A DNA stretch of 64,000 nucleotides from Bacteroidota bacterium (GTDB lineage: Bacteria; Bacteroidota; Bacteroidia; Chitinophagales; Chitinophagaceae). The DNA is taken from NCBI GenBank assembly GCA_023415275.1, contig JAEZLJ010000093.1, positions 1-64,000 on the forward strand, read 5' to 3'. The translations under genes and the position numbers were made by a program. The notes beneath the pieces are model-generated. The model made no database searches. It was not told the DNA's origin and worked only from the letters and a program-made list of their open reading frames with translations. Positions 34,726-44,490 of the stretch are shown piece after piece; positions within the stretch are counted from its first letter, which is position 1; each line of letters starts with the position of its first letter.

Positions 34726-36564
34726 ATGGAATTACATCACCCGAATTATGGCCTGTCGAAAACAAAAGAGGAAAGTTTTGCAGAAGATACATCCATTAAC
34801 CTTTTGCCTCGTGCAGTACTACGGCCTAACTCGTACATTTTGCTGGATGGAGAATGGAAATTCAAACTGGACCTGGAAGATAAAGGCCTAACCGAAGGTT
34901 GGCATCTTGGACACAATTACGACTATATAGGCATGTGGCCAGGCTCTATAGAAGAACATATGAAAAAAGCAAGGATTGAGCCTGCGCAACAGTCATGGAG
35001 TGATAAGGTGATAGCCTGGTATGAAAGAGAATTTCCCCTGCCCCATTTATCCACCAACAACGGAGATCCGCACACATTGCTTCAGCTCACTTTTGGTGCC
35101 TGTGGTTACGAGACCATGGTATGGTTAAACGGCATATTGCTTAAAACTATAGAGGGGGAAGAAGTTCATACGGGGGAGTACACTTCATTCTCCTACGAAT
35201 TGAACCCCCAAACATTGAAAGAAACCAATCGGCTTACGGTACGAATTGCTGATTCGATGGATGCTGATATCCCGCGGGGAAAACAAGAATCGCATGTGTA
35301 CAAAAGAGGAGGCATCTGGTACCAAACCTATACTGGCGCTGTAAGAAGCGTGTGGCTGGAACCGGTAGAAAGAAACAGGCTTCGCTCACGCGTGGGCGTG
35401 TTTAGCATTGTAGAAGATAACATGGTGCGCTTTAATCTCACCACACGTATTCATGATCCGGGCAATTATACCCTGAAACTACAGGTGTATAAAAGAAAGC
35501 AGGAAGATGAAGCTCCATTGGCAACTGATACATACCCTTTAAAACTAGAATCGGGAGAAAAAAGACAAAGGGTAGTCATAGAGATCCCATCAGCGGAATT
35601 ATGGACACCAGAAAACCCTGTATTATACAGGCTGGTGGCACAACTGGTAGATGAAAATGGCTATGCGGCTGAAATAGAAACCCATTTCGGATTACGCAAG
35701 ATCGAGGCGAGGGGCTGTTGTGTTTACCTGAACAACAAATCGGTGTACCTGGATGGCATTCTTTACCAGCCTGGTACGGCTTCATATGAAGAGATCAAGG
35801 CACATATGCTGGCTATGAAAAAGCTGGGATGCAACCTGGTTCGCATACACATTGCCGGAGTAGATCCCCGCATTTATAATTTGGCGGACAAGATCGGGAT
35901 GCTTCTTTGGGTAGAAGTCCCCAGCCCTCATCACTCCTCTGCAAAAAGCAGGAAGGCTCACCGCGAAGAATTACTTCGCATGCTTGCCCTGATAGGTACG
36001 CATCCTTCAGTGGTTATCTGGAGTTTGTACAACGAGGATTGGGGGGCACAAGACATAGCCACCAACCCGGAAACACGACAATACATCACAGATATGTATC
36101 ATTATATGCAATTGGCCTATCCGCAATTCCTGGTAGTGGACAATGATGGCTGGCAACATATATCCTACGAAGGAAGATTAAAAAGCGACCTGCTTACTGC
36201 CCATTTATATACCCCAGACCTGGAAAGATGGAAGGAATTGTTGAATGCCATTATACAGGGACAAATGAATGGCGTAGCCGCTTTTCCCTTAGTAGTTGGC
36301 GATCCCTTCTTTTACAGGAATCATATTCCCCTGATCATTAGCGAATGGGGTGGTTTTGGATTTTCTGATTATGGAGGACCCCAGGAAAATGAGGGTCGCA
36401 CCGAATTGATCAAAGCTTTTAAAAAAGAATTGAGAAGCCGTCCCATTGCCGGCGATGTATATACCCAGGCCACTAATATCGAAGATGAGAAAAACGGGCT
36501 ACTGGATGAACATACTGCCGAATTGAAAGTACCTGAAGGACTCTTGAATTCAAGAGGTGAATAA
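34726..36564 (+). CDS. Glycoside hydrolase family 2 enzyme
   Basis: A 612-residue beta-glycosidase-family protein. Domains: sugar-binding jelly roll (about 30-200), immunoglobulin-like beta-sandwich (about 205-330), TIM barrel (about 335-600). The acid/base Glu is in VVIWSLYNEDWG (about 436) and the nucleophile is in IISEWGGFGF (about 537); KLGCNLVRIHIAGVD is the family barrel-entry motif. There is no signal peptide, so a cytoplasmic location is indicated, unlike many Bacteroidota GH2 enzymes. It could be a beta-glucuronidase, beta-galactosidase or beta-mannosidase; I cannot choose. It stands apart from the GH9 gene, with the ABC exporter operon between them. Confidence 0.92.
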   Translation: MELHHPNYGLSKTKEESFAEDTSINLLPRAVLRPNSYILLDGEWKFKLDLEDKGLTEGWHLGHNYDYIGMWPGSIEEHMKKARIEPAQQSWSDKVIAWYEREFPLPHLSTNNGDPHTLLQLTFGACGYETMVWLNGILLKTIEGEEVHTGEYTSFSYELNPQTLKETNRLTVRIADSMDADIPRGKQESHVYKRGGIWYQTYTGAVRSVWLEPVERNRLRSRVGVFSIVEDNMVRFNLTTRIHDPGNYTLKLQVYKRKQEDEAPLATDTYPLKLESGEKRQRVVIEIPSAELWTPENPVLYRLVAQLVDENGYAAEIETHFGLRKIEARGCCVYLNNKSVYLDGILYQPGTASYEEIKAHMLAMKKLGCNLVRIHIAGVDPRIYNLADKIGMLLWVEVPSPHHSSAKSRKAHREELLRMLALIGTHPSVVIWSLYNEDWGAQDIATNPETRQYITDMYHYMQLAYPQFLVVDNDGWQHISYEGRLKSDLLTAHLYTPDLERWKELLNAIIQGQMNGVAAFPLVVGDPFFYRNHIPLIISEWGGFGFSDYGGPQENEGRTELIKAFKKELRSRPIAGDVYTQATNIEDEKNGLLDEHTAELKVPEGLLNSRGE

Positions 36565-36662
36565 TAACCCATTAAGGACTTCCTATATAGACATTGAAGA
36601 ACGAATCACGTCCACACTGGTTCATGAGCAATTTCAATTAGTTTAGTAAAAAATAAAGCTGG

Positions 36663-37439
36663 ATGAAAATAGCTACCTATAATGTCAATGGTGTCAATGG
36701 CCGGTTGCCGGTATTATTAAAATGGCTCAATGAACGGCAGCCTGATATTGTTTGCCTGCAGGAGCTTAAAGCGCCACAGGAAAAGTTTCCTTTGGCTGCT
36801 ATTGAAGATGCAGGATATAAGGCCATCTGGCATGGACAGAAAAGCTGGAATGGTGTGGCTATCCTGTCCCGTGGTGACGAGCCCGCAGAAGTGCGAAGGG
36901 CATTACCAGGAGATCCTGAAGATGTGCACAGCAGGTACCTGGAGGCTGAAGTGCATGGACTCACTATCGGTTGCCTGTACCTGCCCAATGGAAACCCCGC
37001 ACCCGGACCTAAGTTCGATTATAAATTAGGATGGTTCGACAGGCTGATCGCTCATGGAAAACAATTATTAAAATCAGGCAAGCCTACCATCCTCACTGGA
37101 GATTATAATGTGATGCCTACAGAACAGGATGTGTATAAACCGGAGCGCTGGCTGGATGATGCTTTGTTCAGGCCAGAAGTACGGGCTGCCTTCAAAAAAC
37201 TTACCGACCAGGGCTGGACTGATGCACTGAGAAAATTACATCCCGATGAAACCATCTATACATTCTGGGACTATTTCCGTAATGCCTATGGCCGTAATGC
37301 AGGCCTGCGTATTGACCATTTTTTATTAAGCCCGGATGTAGATAAGCGCCTCAAAGCAGCAGGTGTGGACAAGGATGTACGTGGATGGGAAAAGACCAGT
37401 GATCATGCCCCGGTATGGATCGAATTAAAGAACAAATAG
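36663..37439 (+). CDS. xth: Exodeoxyribonuclease III (AP endonuclease)
   Basis: A 258-residue DNA-repair nuclease of the ExoIII/AP-endonuclease family, which cleaves at abasic sites and removes 3' blocking groups. Motifs in order are YNVNGVNGRLP (metal-site Asn), CLQELKAP (Glu about 34), Asn and His in SWNGVAILSRG, TGDYNVMPTEQDVY (catalytic Asp/Asn about 153-155), LRIDHFLLSPD and the C-terminal SDHAPVWIEL (Asp-His). Length and motif order are complete. It ends before a strong bidirectional hairpin shared with the convergent BNR-repeat gene. Confidence 0.94.
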   Translation: MKIATYNVNGVNGRLPVLLKWLNERQPDIVCLQELKAPQEKFPLAAIEDAGYKAIWHGQKSWNGVAILSRGDEPAEVRRALPGDPEDVHSRYLEAEVHGLTIGCLYLPNGNPAPGPKFDYKLGWFDRLIAHGKQLLKSGKPTILTGDYNVMPTEQDVYKPERWLDDALFRPEVRAAFKKLTDQGWTDALRKLHPDETIYTFWDYFRNAYGRNAGLRIDHFLLSPDVDKRLKAAGVDKDVRGWEKTSDHAPVWIELKNK

Positions 37440-37529
37440 GTATTGGATATTGTTAATGGTTCATTGTTAATCGAGATAGCAATTCGACCTTGAGCTAATG
37501 TATGTAATATTTAAAGCCATTGAAAGCAG

Positions 37530-37563
37530 AAAGAGGCTGCCTCATGCGAGACAGCCTCTTTTC
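37530..37563. terminator. Bidirectional intrinsic terminator between xth and the BNR-repeat gene
   Basis: AAGAGGCTG (37531-37539) plus CTC pairs with GAG plus CAGCCTCTT (to 37560), a long stem with one internal mismatch. A-rich sequence on the left and T-rich on the right make it usable in both directions. It sits between convergent genes ending at 37439 (plus) and 37583 (minus). Confidence 0.85.
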
Positions 37564-37582
37564 TATAGATTATTTTCCGTTT

Positions 37583-40500
37583 TTAATTTCCGTTCCAAAC
37601 CGGTATTCTTCCCGGTGTATATGGAGCACCATTCTTCTCTAATAGATCATCCAGCTTTTTCACTTCCACACCGATGGACTTTAACTCTGATAATACCGGC
37701 GCAAAATCCTTTACAGCCAGTTCATAAGATTGCAGGTAGGTGGTTGAAGGTGCAGCAGTGGTTGACCATAATCCTCCAATGATATTATTGATACGCCCAT
37801 TTAAAGAAGGCAATGTTTCAAACTCTCTTTTTGCAAGTACCTCATCACCGTTCAGCTGGTCATTCACTTCCATCAATCTTTTTTCAAGATCATAGATATT
37901 TTTTGAGACAGTGAGGGGTAAGGCAGGTGTTTGAATAACGGCTTCCTTCATATACCTGATCTTATTGGCCAGCTCTTCTCGGTATTGATCGGCAGCAGCA
38001 GCTACCCTTCTGAGTTCTGCCAGCTTTTTACTGAATTCTTCCACAGGCTTCCTGTCAGCTACCGGCAGGGTACCTGTATTCAATGCCACAGCCTTAAAAG
38101 TTTGTGCGGGCACCAGTTCGGTGTATGCACCATCCTCAAACTTGCTTAGAGCTACTTTGTAATTGCCAGGCATGGCCAGGTATCCCTTTTCTTTGTCACC
38201 AAACACAAATGACTCATCAAAGGGCGTGAAATCAATGGGACCATAAGGCGCATAACGAAGGTCCCAAACAATGCGGTTAAACCCTTTCTTCCCGGGTGCC
38301 TTCATCCTTCGTACTACATTCCCACTTTCATCAAACACCGTGAACAGCAAATGTGGAGCTGGTTGACGATCTTCTAACCTCAGGCTATCTGTGGAAGGGT
38401 AATAAGGCGGATCCCCTCTTTTTATTTTTTCAGCCTCCACTTCTTTTCTTTTCTCCTTAATGGTCTTGAGGTCGTCTTTCAGGTAGTAATTAAAAACAGC
38501 GCCTACCTGCGGATTGGGCGCGGTATAATAACTCTCCCCCTGGAACCCCTTACCCCTTACACCCAGAGGTGTAGAAGGCACATACATCAAGGCATCCTTC
38601 ACAGGAAAGATCATGGCAGCCTTATCAAAGTTCTCCTTCTTGAGTAATCTTAATGGCGTATAATCATCCAGCACATAAAAGCCACGGCCGAATGTTGCCA
38701 GCACCAGGTCGTTCTCTCTTTTCTGTATTTCCATATCCCGCACAGCAATGGTAGGCAGGCCTCCTTTTAATGGCTGCCAGTTTTGTCCTCCATCATTAGT
38801 AAAGAATACGCCAAACTCAGTTCCTACAAACAATAAATTGGCATCTACATGATCTTCTGCTACTGTATAAGCAGTTCCCCGTGCAGGCAAGTTATTTTGA
38901 ATAGCAGTCCAGGTTTTCCCTGCATCCCTGCTTCTGTACACGTAGGGATGAAAATCACCATACCGGTGATGATTGAAAGTGGCATAAACTGTATTCTTGT
39001 CATGCTGAGAAGCGATCAGCTGATTGACATAGGTTCTTTCAGGCACACCTGGTATCTTATCTGCATCGATTTTGGTCCAGTTCTTACCACCATCGGTAGT
39101 TACATGTATCAGACCATCATCAGTGCCTGCATAGATCAGATCCTGGTCCAGTTTGGATTCTGCCAGGGTGGTCACATTTCCATAAACATCAGTGGATTGG
39201 TTTTTGGCTACTGCATCCACACTCCATACCTTACCCATTACCGTTAACTTATTACGATCAATCTGGCGGGAAAGATCAGGACTGATCACTTTCCAGGTGT
39301 TACCCCTGTCATCCGTTCTGAATACTTTATTGGCGGCAAAGTACAAGCGCTTGTTATCGAATTGAGAAATCAGCAATGGCGCATCCCAATTCCAGCGGTT
39401 GGCAGCCTCACCACTCATTTCTATTGGCTTGATATCAAAGAATTCTCCACTTTTCCTATCATATCGCACCAGGCCTCCATATTGTGATTGGGCATACACA
39501 ATATTCGGGTCCGACTGGTCCACCTGGGTTTCAAAGCCATCACCAATACTGGTAAAATACCATTCAGCATTTGTAATTCCATTGCTGCTAAGCGTCTTTG
39601 ATGGGCCACCAATACTGAAATTGTCCTGGGTGCCACCATGTATATGATAAAATGGAAAACCATTATCAGTAGTGACCTTGTAAAACTGGGTTACGGGTAT
39701 ATTAGGCTTGAACTGCCAGTTGGCTGCACCATCAAATGTTTCATACAATCCACCGTCACAGCCTTCCAGCAAATGGTCGGTGTTGGATGGATCGATCCAG
39801 ATCACGTGGTTATCTACGTGCTTACTTTTTTCACCAAGAATCTTGAAATTCTTACCTCCGTCCAGGCTAACCCCCGCATACATATTCATTGCATATACCT
39901 TGTCCACGTTTTTAGGATCTGCAAATATTCTCTGGTAGTAATTGCCAGCTGTAACATAATTACTTTGTTTCACCCAACTTGATCCGCGATCGATGCTTTT
40001 ATATAAACCTGCGCCATCACTGGCTTCTACTATAGCATAGATCACATCAGGATTAGCCGGAGAAACACTAAGGCCAATCCTTCCTATATCACCCTTAGGC
40101 ATACCTGTCATGATCTTGTTCCAGGTTGCACCACCATCGGTAGTCTTGTACAACGCTGACTCCGGCCCGCCACCTACATACATATATACCTTGCGCTGTC
40201 TTTGATGTGCTGCAGCATATAACACATTGGGATCCCTGGGATCCATATGGATCTCATTGAAGCCCGTATTTTCACTTACCGATAAAATGTTCTTCCAGGT
40301 CTTTCCACCATCTGTGGTCTTATAAATTCCCCGTTCACCACCTGAAGACCAAAGCGGGCCATAGGCAGCCACATAAACAATACTGGAATTATGAGGATCG
40401 ATCACGATCCTTCCGATATGCTCTGAATTTTTCAGACCTACATTCTTCCAGCTTTTCCCACCATCTTCTGATTTATACACTCCATCCCCATAATCTACAC

Positions 40501-40888
40501 TCCTCTGGTTATTGCTTTCTCCTGTGCCTACCCAAACAATATTGGGATTGGATGGATCCAATACCACACAACCAATGGAATAAGATCCCTCATTATCAAA
40601 AACGGGAGTATAAGTGATGCCTGAGTTGGTTGTTTTCCATACACCACCGGCAGCAGCTGCCACATAATATTCGTTATGATTGAGAGGATTAACTGCCAGG
40701 TCGGCTATCCTGCCAGAAGTGAGTGCAGGGCCCACGCTCCTGAATTTTAAACCATTCAGGATGGCTGCATTGGAAGCCTCCTTAGTGGGTGCAGCAAGGG
40801 TCTTTTCTGTTTTCTTCTTTTGTGCATAAACCTGGGATGTAGAAATGGCCACTACCAGCAAAAGGCTGCCGGTTAAAAAAAATCGCAT
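37583..40888 (-). CDS. Secreted BNR/sortilin-like beta-propeller protein
   Basis: A 1101-residue exported protein with a signal peptide (1-21, ending VYA-QKKK). I start at the ATG at 40888, since the codon two residues earlier is TTG. Residues about 40-740 hold repeated BNR/Asp-box blades of the form S.DGGKTW, TTDGGATW and SRDAGKTW, spaced 45-60 residues apart, as in VPS10/sortilin-type ten-blade propellers. The C-terminal part (about 790-1101) is helical, including a Glu/Lys-rich segment, and is unassigned. Such proteins are often annotated as glycosyl hydrolases, but no catalytic residues can be recognised. A binding or scaffold role is equally likely. Monocistronic. Confidence 0.88.
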   Translation of the reverse strand: MRFFLTGSLLLVVAISTSQVYAQKKKTEKTLAAPTKEASNAAILNGLKFRSVGPALTSGRIADLAVNPLNHNEYYVAAAAGGVWKTTNSGITYTPVFDNEGSYSIGCVVLDPSNPNIVWVGTGESNNQRSVDYGDGVYKSEDGGKSWKNVGLKNSEHIGRIVIDPHNSSIVYVAAYGPLWSSGGERGIYKTTDGGKTWKNILSVSENTGFNEIHMDPRDPNVLYAAAHQRQRKVYMYVGGGPESALYKTTDGGATWNKIMTGMPKGDIGRIGLSVSPANPDVIYAIVEASDGAGLYKSIDRGSSWVKQSNYVTAGNYYQRIFADPKNVDKVYAMNMYAGVSLDGGKNFKILGEKSKHVDNHVIWIDPSNTDHLLEGCDGGLYETFDGAANWQFKPNIPVTQFYKVTTDNGFPFYHIHGGTQDNFSIGGPSKTLSSNGITNAEWYFTSIGDGFETQVDQSDPNIVYAQSQYGGLVRYDRKSGEFFDIKPIEMSGEAANRWNWDAPLLISQFDNKRLYFAANKVFRTDDRGNTWKVISPDLSRQIDRNKLTVMGKVWSVDAVAKNQSTDVYGNVTTLAESKLDQDLIYAGTDDGLIHVTTDGGKNWTKIDADKIPGVPERTYVNQLIASQHDKNTVYATFNHHRYGDFHPYVYRSRDAGKTWTAIQNNLPARGTAYTVAEDHVDANLLFVGTEFGVFFTNDGGQNWQPLKGGLPTIAVRDMEIQKRENDLVLATFGRGFYVLDDYTPLRLLKKENFDKAAMIFPVKDALMYVPSTPLGVRGKGFQGESYYTAPNPQVGAVFNYYLKDDLKTIKEKRKEVEAEKIKRGDPPYYPSTDSLRLEDRQPAPHLLFTVFDESGNVVRRMKAPGKKGFNRIVWDLRYAPYGPIDFTPFDESFVFGDKEKGYLAMPGNYKVALSKFEDGAYTELVPAQTFKAVALNTGTLPVADRKPVEEFSKKLAELRRVAAAADQYREELANKIRYMKEAVIQTPALPLTVSKNIYDLEKRLMEVNDQLNGDEVLAKREFETLPSLNGRINNIIGGLWSTTAAPSTTYLQSYELAVKDFAPVLSELKSIGVEVKKLDDLLEKNGAPYTPGRIPVWNGN

Positions 40889-41063
40889 AAGCAATAGTTT
40901 ATAAATAAAATGAGTCTGGAAGATACTGCAGAACGATGAAATTTAGCCAAAGGTCAAAACAAATCCGGCATGGGTAACCAAATAAAAATCCCTATCTATA
41001 CGCTACTTACCGAAACCAGGTAATGAACTTACAAACAGGGGACCTTTGAGATCAGCTCAGTGA

Positions 41064-42281
41064 TCAGGAAAACAGTGCTGATCTTTCATTGATCAATTCA
41101 AAGCATTGCTCCACGATTTCCAGTTCTTCGTTGGTAGGCACTACCAGTATTTTAACCCGTGAATCATCAGTGCTTATTTCTTTAAGATTGGCAGACCGTG
41201 CCTTATTTTTTTCTTCGTCCAGCCTGAACCCAAAAAATTCCATGTCCCTGCAGATCATTTGCCTGATGAGCGCATCATTCTCTCCTACACCGGCTGTGAA
41301 TACAATAGCGTCTAGTCCATTCAGAACAGCAGCATAAGAGCCAATATATTTTTTGATGCGATAAGCATACATATCATAAGCCAATTCAGCCTGCTCATTA
41401 CCTGCAGCCATTGCCTTAGTGATATCTCTCATATCGCTAAAGCCTGTCAAACCCAGCATTCCACTTTGTTTGTTCAGCAAATTATTTACCTGGTCCAGGC
41501 TGTAGCCCAATTGGTTTACCAGGTAAAATATAATGGAAGGGTCGATATCACCCGACCTTGTTCCCATAATCAAACCATTTAGTGGTCCGAATCCCATGCT
41601 GGTATCTACAGATATGCCTTCATTCACAGCTGTCATGCTGCATCCATTACCCAGGTGGATGGTAATGATCTTTGCTTTTGGGTTTTTCAGGTATTCCAGC
41701 GTTTTGGCTGTTACATATTTATGACTGGTGCCATGAAAACCATAAGCCCTGATGCCCCTTTCGGTATAGAAAGATTGTGGCATGGCATAGCGATAGGCTA
41801 CCTCGGGCATGGTCTGGTGGAAAGCGGTATCAAAAACAGCAATTTGCTGCGCATTGACAAATATCTTTTCGGCCACTTCTATTCCCAGGTAATTGGCAGG
41901 ATTATGCAAGGGAGCCAATGAAAACAATTTCTTGATCTCTGCCTTCACTTCTTTGGTGATCAGTGTGGTAGATGCAAAAGCTTCTCCTCCATGCACCACC
42001 CTATGCCCCACTGCTTCTATTTCTTTCGGATCCTGTATTACCCCAATCTCGCTATCCGTTAACAGTTCCGCTACCTGGTGCAGTCCGGCTTCATGATCCT
42101 GAAGGTCCATGGTCCGGCGTATGATCTTTTCTTCAGCCCCATTCAACAATTTATGTGTGATCATTGAATTCTCTAAACCAATTCGCTCCACCAGCCCTGT
42201 GCAAATGGGTTTTGTATTGGGCATTTTAAATAACTGGTATTTAATGGAACTGCTACCTGAATTAATGATAAATATGTTCAT
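41064..42281 (-). CDS. ackA: Acetate kinase
   Basis: A 405-residue enzyme converting acetyl phosphate and ADP to acetate and ATP. The start is set at the ATG at 42281 (MNIFIINSGSSSIKYQLF), the canonical N-terminus; a longer frame upstream lacks similarity. Signatures NSGSSSIKY, VGHRVVHGG, RAYGFHGTSHKYV, HLGNGCSMTAV and VFTAGVGENDALIR are all intact. It is the second gene of pta-ackA, with 40 bases between them. Together with PFOR about 12 kb away it could complete a pyruvate-to-acetate route that yields ATP. Confidence 0.97.
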   Translation of the reverse strand: MNIFIINSGSSSIKYQLFKMPNTKPICTGLVERIGLENSMITHKLLNGAEEKIIRRTMDLQDHEAGLHQVAELLTDSEIGVIQDPKEIEAVGHRVVHGGEAFASTTLITKEVKAEIKKLFSLAPLHNPANYLGIEVAEKIFVNAQQIAVFDTAFHQTMPEVAYRYAMPQSFYTERGIRAYGFHGTSHKYVTAKTLEYLKNPKAKIITIHLGNGCSMTAVNEGISVDTSMGFGPLNGLIMGTRSGDIDPSIIFYLVNQLGYSLDQVNNLLNKQSGMLGLTGFSDMRDITKAMAAGNEQAELAYDMYAYRIKKYIGSYAAVLNGLDAIVFTAGVGENDALIRQMICRDMEFFGFRLDEEKNKARSANLKEISTDDSRVKILVVPTNEELEIVEQCFELINERSALFS

Positions 42282-42321
42282 GGATATTACTTCAGCTTTT
42301 AATGAATGGTTCTTATAAATT

Positions 42322-44490
42322 TTATGCGATGATGGTTTGTGCTGGTGATGCAGCTCCAGTGACCTTATTGTTTTTCTGTTCAGCATTTTCTGCAGCCGAT
42401 CCTTCCTGGCTTTGAATAGCGGTAATGATAACCGTATTAAAAATATCATCTACCGTACATCCTCGACTCAGGTCATTCACCGGTTTATTCAAACCCTGGA
42501 GCATTGGCCCGATAGCCAAGGCACCTGTTTCTCTCTGAACCGCTTTATAGGTATTGTTACCGGTGTTGAGGTCAGGAAAGATGAATACATTGGCCCTACC
42601 AGCCACTTCCGAATCAGGAAGCTTTTGCTTGCCCACCACAGGGTCTACAGCGGCATCGTATTGAATGGGACCTTCCACCTTCAGATCAGGTCTTCTTTCC
42701 TTAACGATCCTGGTGGCCTGTCTCACCTTTTCTACGTAGGCCCCTTCGCCGGAAGTACCTGAAGAATAAGACAACATGGCTATACGTGGTTCAATACCAA
42801 ATCGACTGCTGCTTTCCGCAGAAGAAATGGCAATCTCCGCCAGTTGTTCAGCAGTAGGATCAGGGTTCACGGCACAATCTCCAAACACAGCCACCCTATC
42901 GGGCAGGCACATAAAGAATATGGAAGAAACGATAGAAATATCAGGCTTGGTCTTCACAAACTGCAAGGCAGGCCTGATGGTATGTTGAGTGGTATGGTTA
43001 GCGCCAGACACCATCCCATCTGCATGACCTTTGTACACCATCATGGTTCCAAAATAGGAAACGTCTGTCATCAGGTCCCGGGCAGTTTCCAGCGATACGT
43101 TCTTGCTTTTACGTAATTCATACAAGGTCTGCACGTAATCATTATAATAAGGTGACTCCACAGGGTTCACGATATTCAATCTTGTATTGTCAAAATTTAG
43201 ACCCAGGCGCTTGATGGAAGCCACTATCTGGTGCGCATCACCCAATATGGTAAGATTAACAATTTGCTGGTTCAATAACCGCGCTGCAGCCTTTAAAATC
43301 CTGTCATCATCACCTTCAGGCAATACGATATGCTTTCGGAATGCCTTAGCCTTTTTGGTGATCTGGTATTGAAACATATGCGGTGTCAGCACTTCTGAAT
43401 GATAGGTTACCAGTTTTTCTTCCAGCGCTTTTACATCTACGTACTTATCAAAAGTGTCTATAGCCAGCAGGATCTTCTTGGTATTATCAGAAGTTATCCT
43501 GGAGTGAATGGTCCCCAACCTGGCCGTAGTTTCAAAAGTTCCGCTTTTCACAGAAACGATAGGTATCACCGACGACAACCCATCCACCAGGCGCTGAACA
43601 GGCTTATCCAGTTTGCCGCCTACAGTGAGTACAATTCCAGCCACTTTAGGATAATTCAACGAGAGGTTGGCCTGTATGGCGCTGATGACAATATCTCCCC
43701 GGTCAGCCGGTGTCACTATCACCACATTTTCCTTGATATGATTGAGAAATTGGGGCACCTGCATGGCACCTGTAATAAAATTATCTACCTGGTTGGAAAG
43801 CTGATCTTCCCCGCATACCACCTTTGCACCCAGCTGTTCATAAATCTCCTTCATGGTAGGCGCTGACAGGTTTTTATCTTCCGGGATCACAGATAGAATA
43901 AGTTCCTTATTCAACTGCTGTGGCAACAGGTCCTTAACATCCTTAAGCTGGTCCTGCTTCACCTTGTTCACTATGACACCGATCACCTGCACTTCTTTCA
44001 TTTCAAAATTGCGCAGGACGGTCAATACAGAATTGATCACCTCCGATGTGGTCTTGCCTTCACCTGACACCACAATAATGGCGGGAGACCCCAGGTTCCT
44101 TGCAATATTGATATTGGCCTCAAATTCAAATGCAGTACCCTCTCCCACAAAATCACTGCCGTCTATAATAGTAAAATCATTGGTCTCCTCCAGCTTTTTC
44201 ACTTTATGGATGATGGTGTCTATCATCTCGCTCTGGCTTTCCTTTTCCAGGAGTTTCAGTGCCTGATGCCTGGTATAGGCATACGCTTCTTCATATTGTA
44301 CCGGCAGTTTAAAATGCTCAAGGACGGTATCAATATGTACATCCTTTTTATCTTTTATTTCAGGATTGATGATCGGTTTGAAATAAGCCACTTTACGGGC
44401 TTTACCCAACAAAAGGTTCACAAGTCCCAGGGCCACTATTGATTTTCCACTATAAGGTTCCGCTGAAGCGATAAATACATTTTTGGTCAT
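42322..44490 (-). CDS. pta: Phosphate acetyltransferase (long form)
   Basis: A 722-residue enzyme that makes acetyl phosphate from acetyl-CoA. It is the long Pta type: an N-terminal BioD-like P-loop domain (about 1-200, with AEPYSGKSIVALGL), a DRTGG domain (about 220-335, with VTPADRGDIVISAIQ) and the catalytic PTA domain (about 390-700), which shows LPEGDDDRILKAA, SGANHTTQHTIRPALQFVK, SYSSGTSGEG and NVFIFPDLNTGN. In known long Pta proteins the N-terminal parts respond to regulators such as pyruvate or NADH. It is upstream of ackA on the minus strand. Confidence 0.96.
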   Translation of the reverse strand: MTKNVFIASAEPYSGKSIVALGLVNLLLGKARKVAYFKPIINPEIKDKKDVHIDTVLEHFKLPVQYEEAYAYTRHQALKLLEKESQSEMIDTIIHKVKKLEETNDFTIIDGSDFVGEGTAFEFEANINIARNLGSPAIIVVSGEGKTTSEVINSVLTVLRNFEMKEVQVIGVIVNKVKQDQLKDVKDLLPQQLNKELILSVIPEDKNLSAPTMKEIYEQLGAKVVCGEDQLSNQVDNFITGAMQVPQFLNHIKENVVIVTPADRGDIVISAIQANLSLNYPKVAGIVLTVGGKLDKPVQRLVDGLSSVIPIVSVKSGTFETTARLGTIHSRITSDNTKKILLAIDTFDKYVDVKALEEKLVTYHSEVLTPHMFQYQITKKAKAFRKHIVLPEGDDDRILKAAARLLNQQIVNLTILGDAHQIVASIKRLGLNFDNTRLNIVNPVESPYYNDYVQTLYELRKSKNVSLETARDLMTDVSYFGTMMVYKGHADGMVSGANHTTQHTIRPALQFVKTKPDISIVSSIFFMCLPDRVAVFGDCAVNPDPTAEQLAEIAISSAESSSRFGIEPRIAMLSYSSGTSGEGAYVEKVRQATRIVKERRPDLKVEGPIQYDAAVDPVVGKQKLPDSEVAGRANVFIFPDLNTGNNTYKAVQRETGALAIGPMLQGLNKPVNDLSRGCTVDDIFNTVIITAIQSQEGSAAENAEQKNNKVTGAASPAQTIIA

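Noticed and set aside
43853..44266. 137-codon plus-strand frame
   Set aside because: It is antisense within pta and Ser-rich in the way typical of shadow frames.
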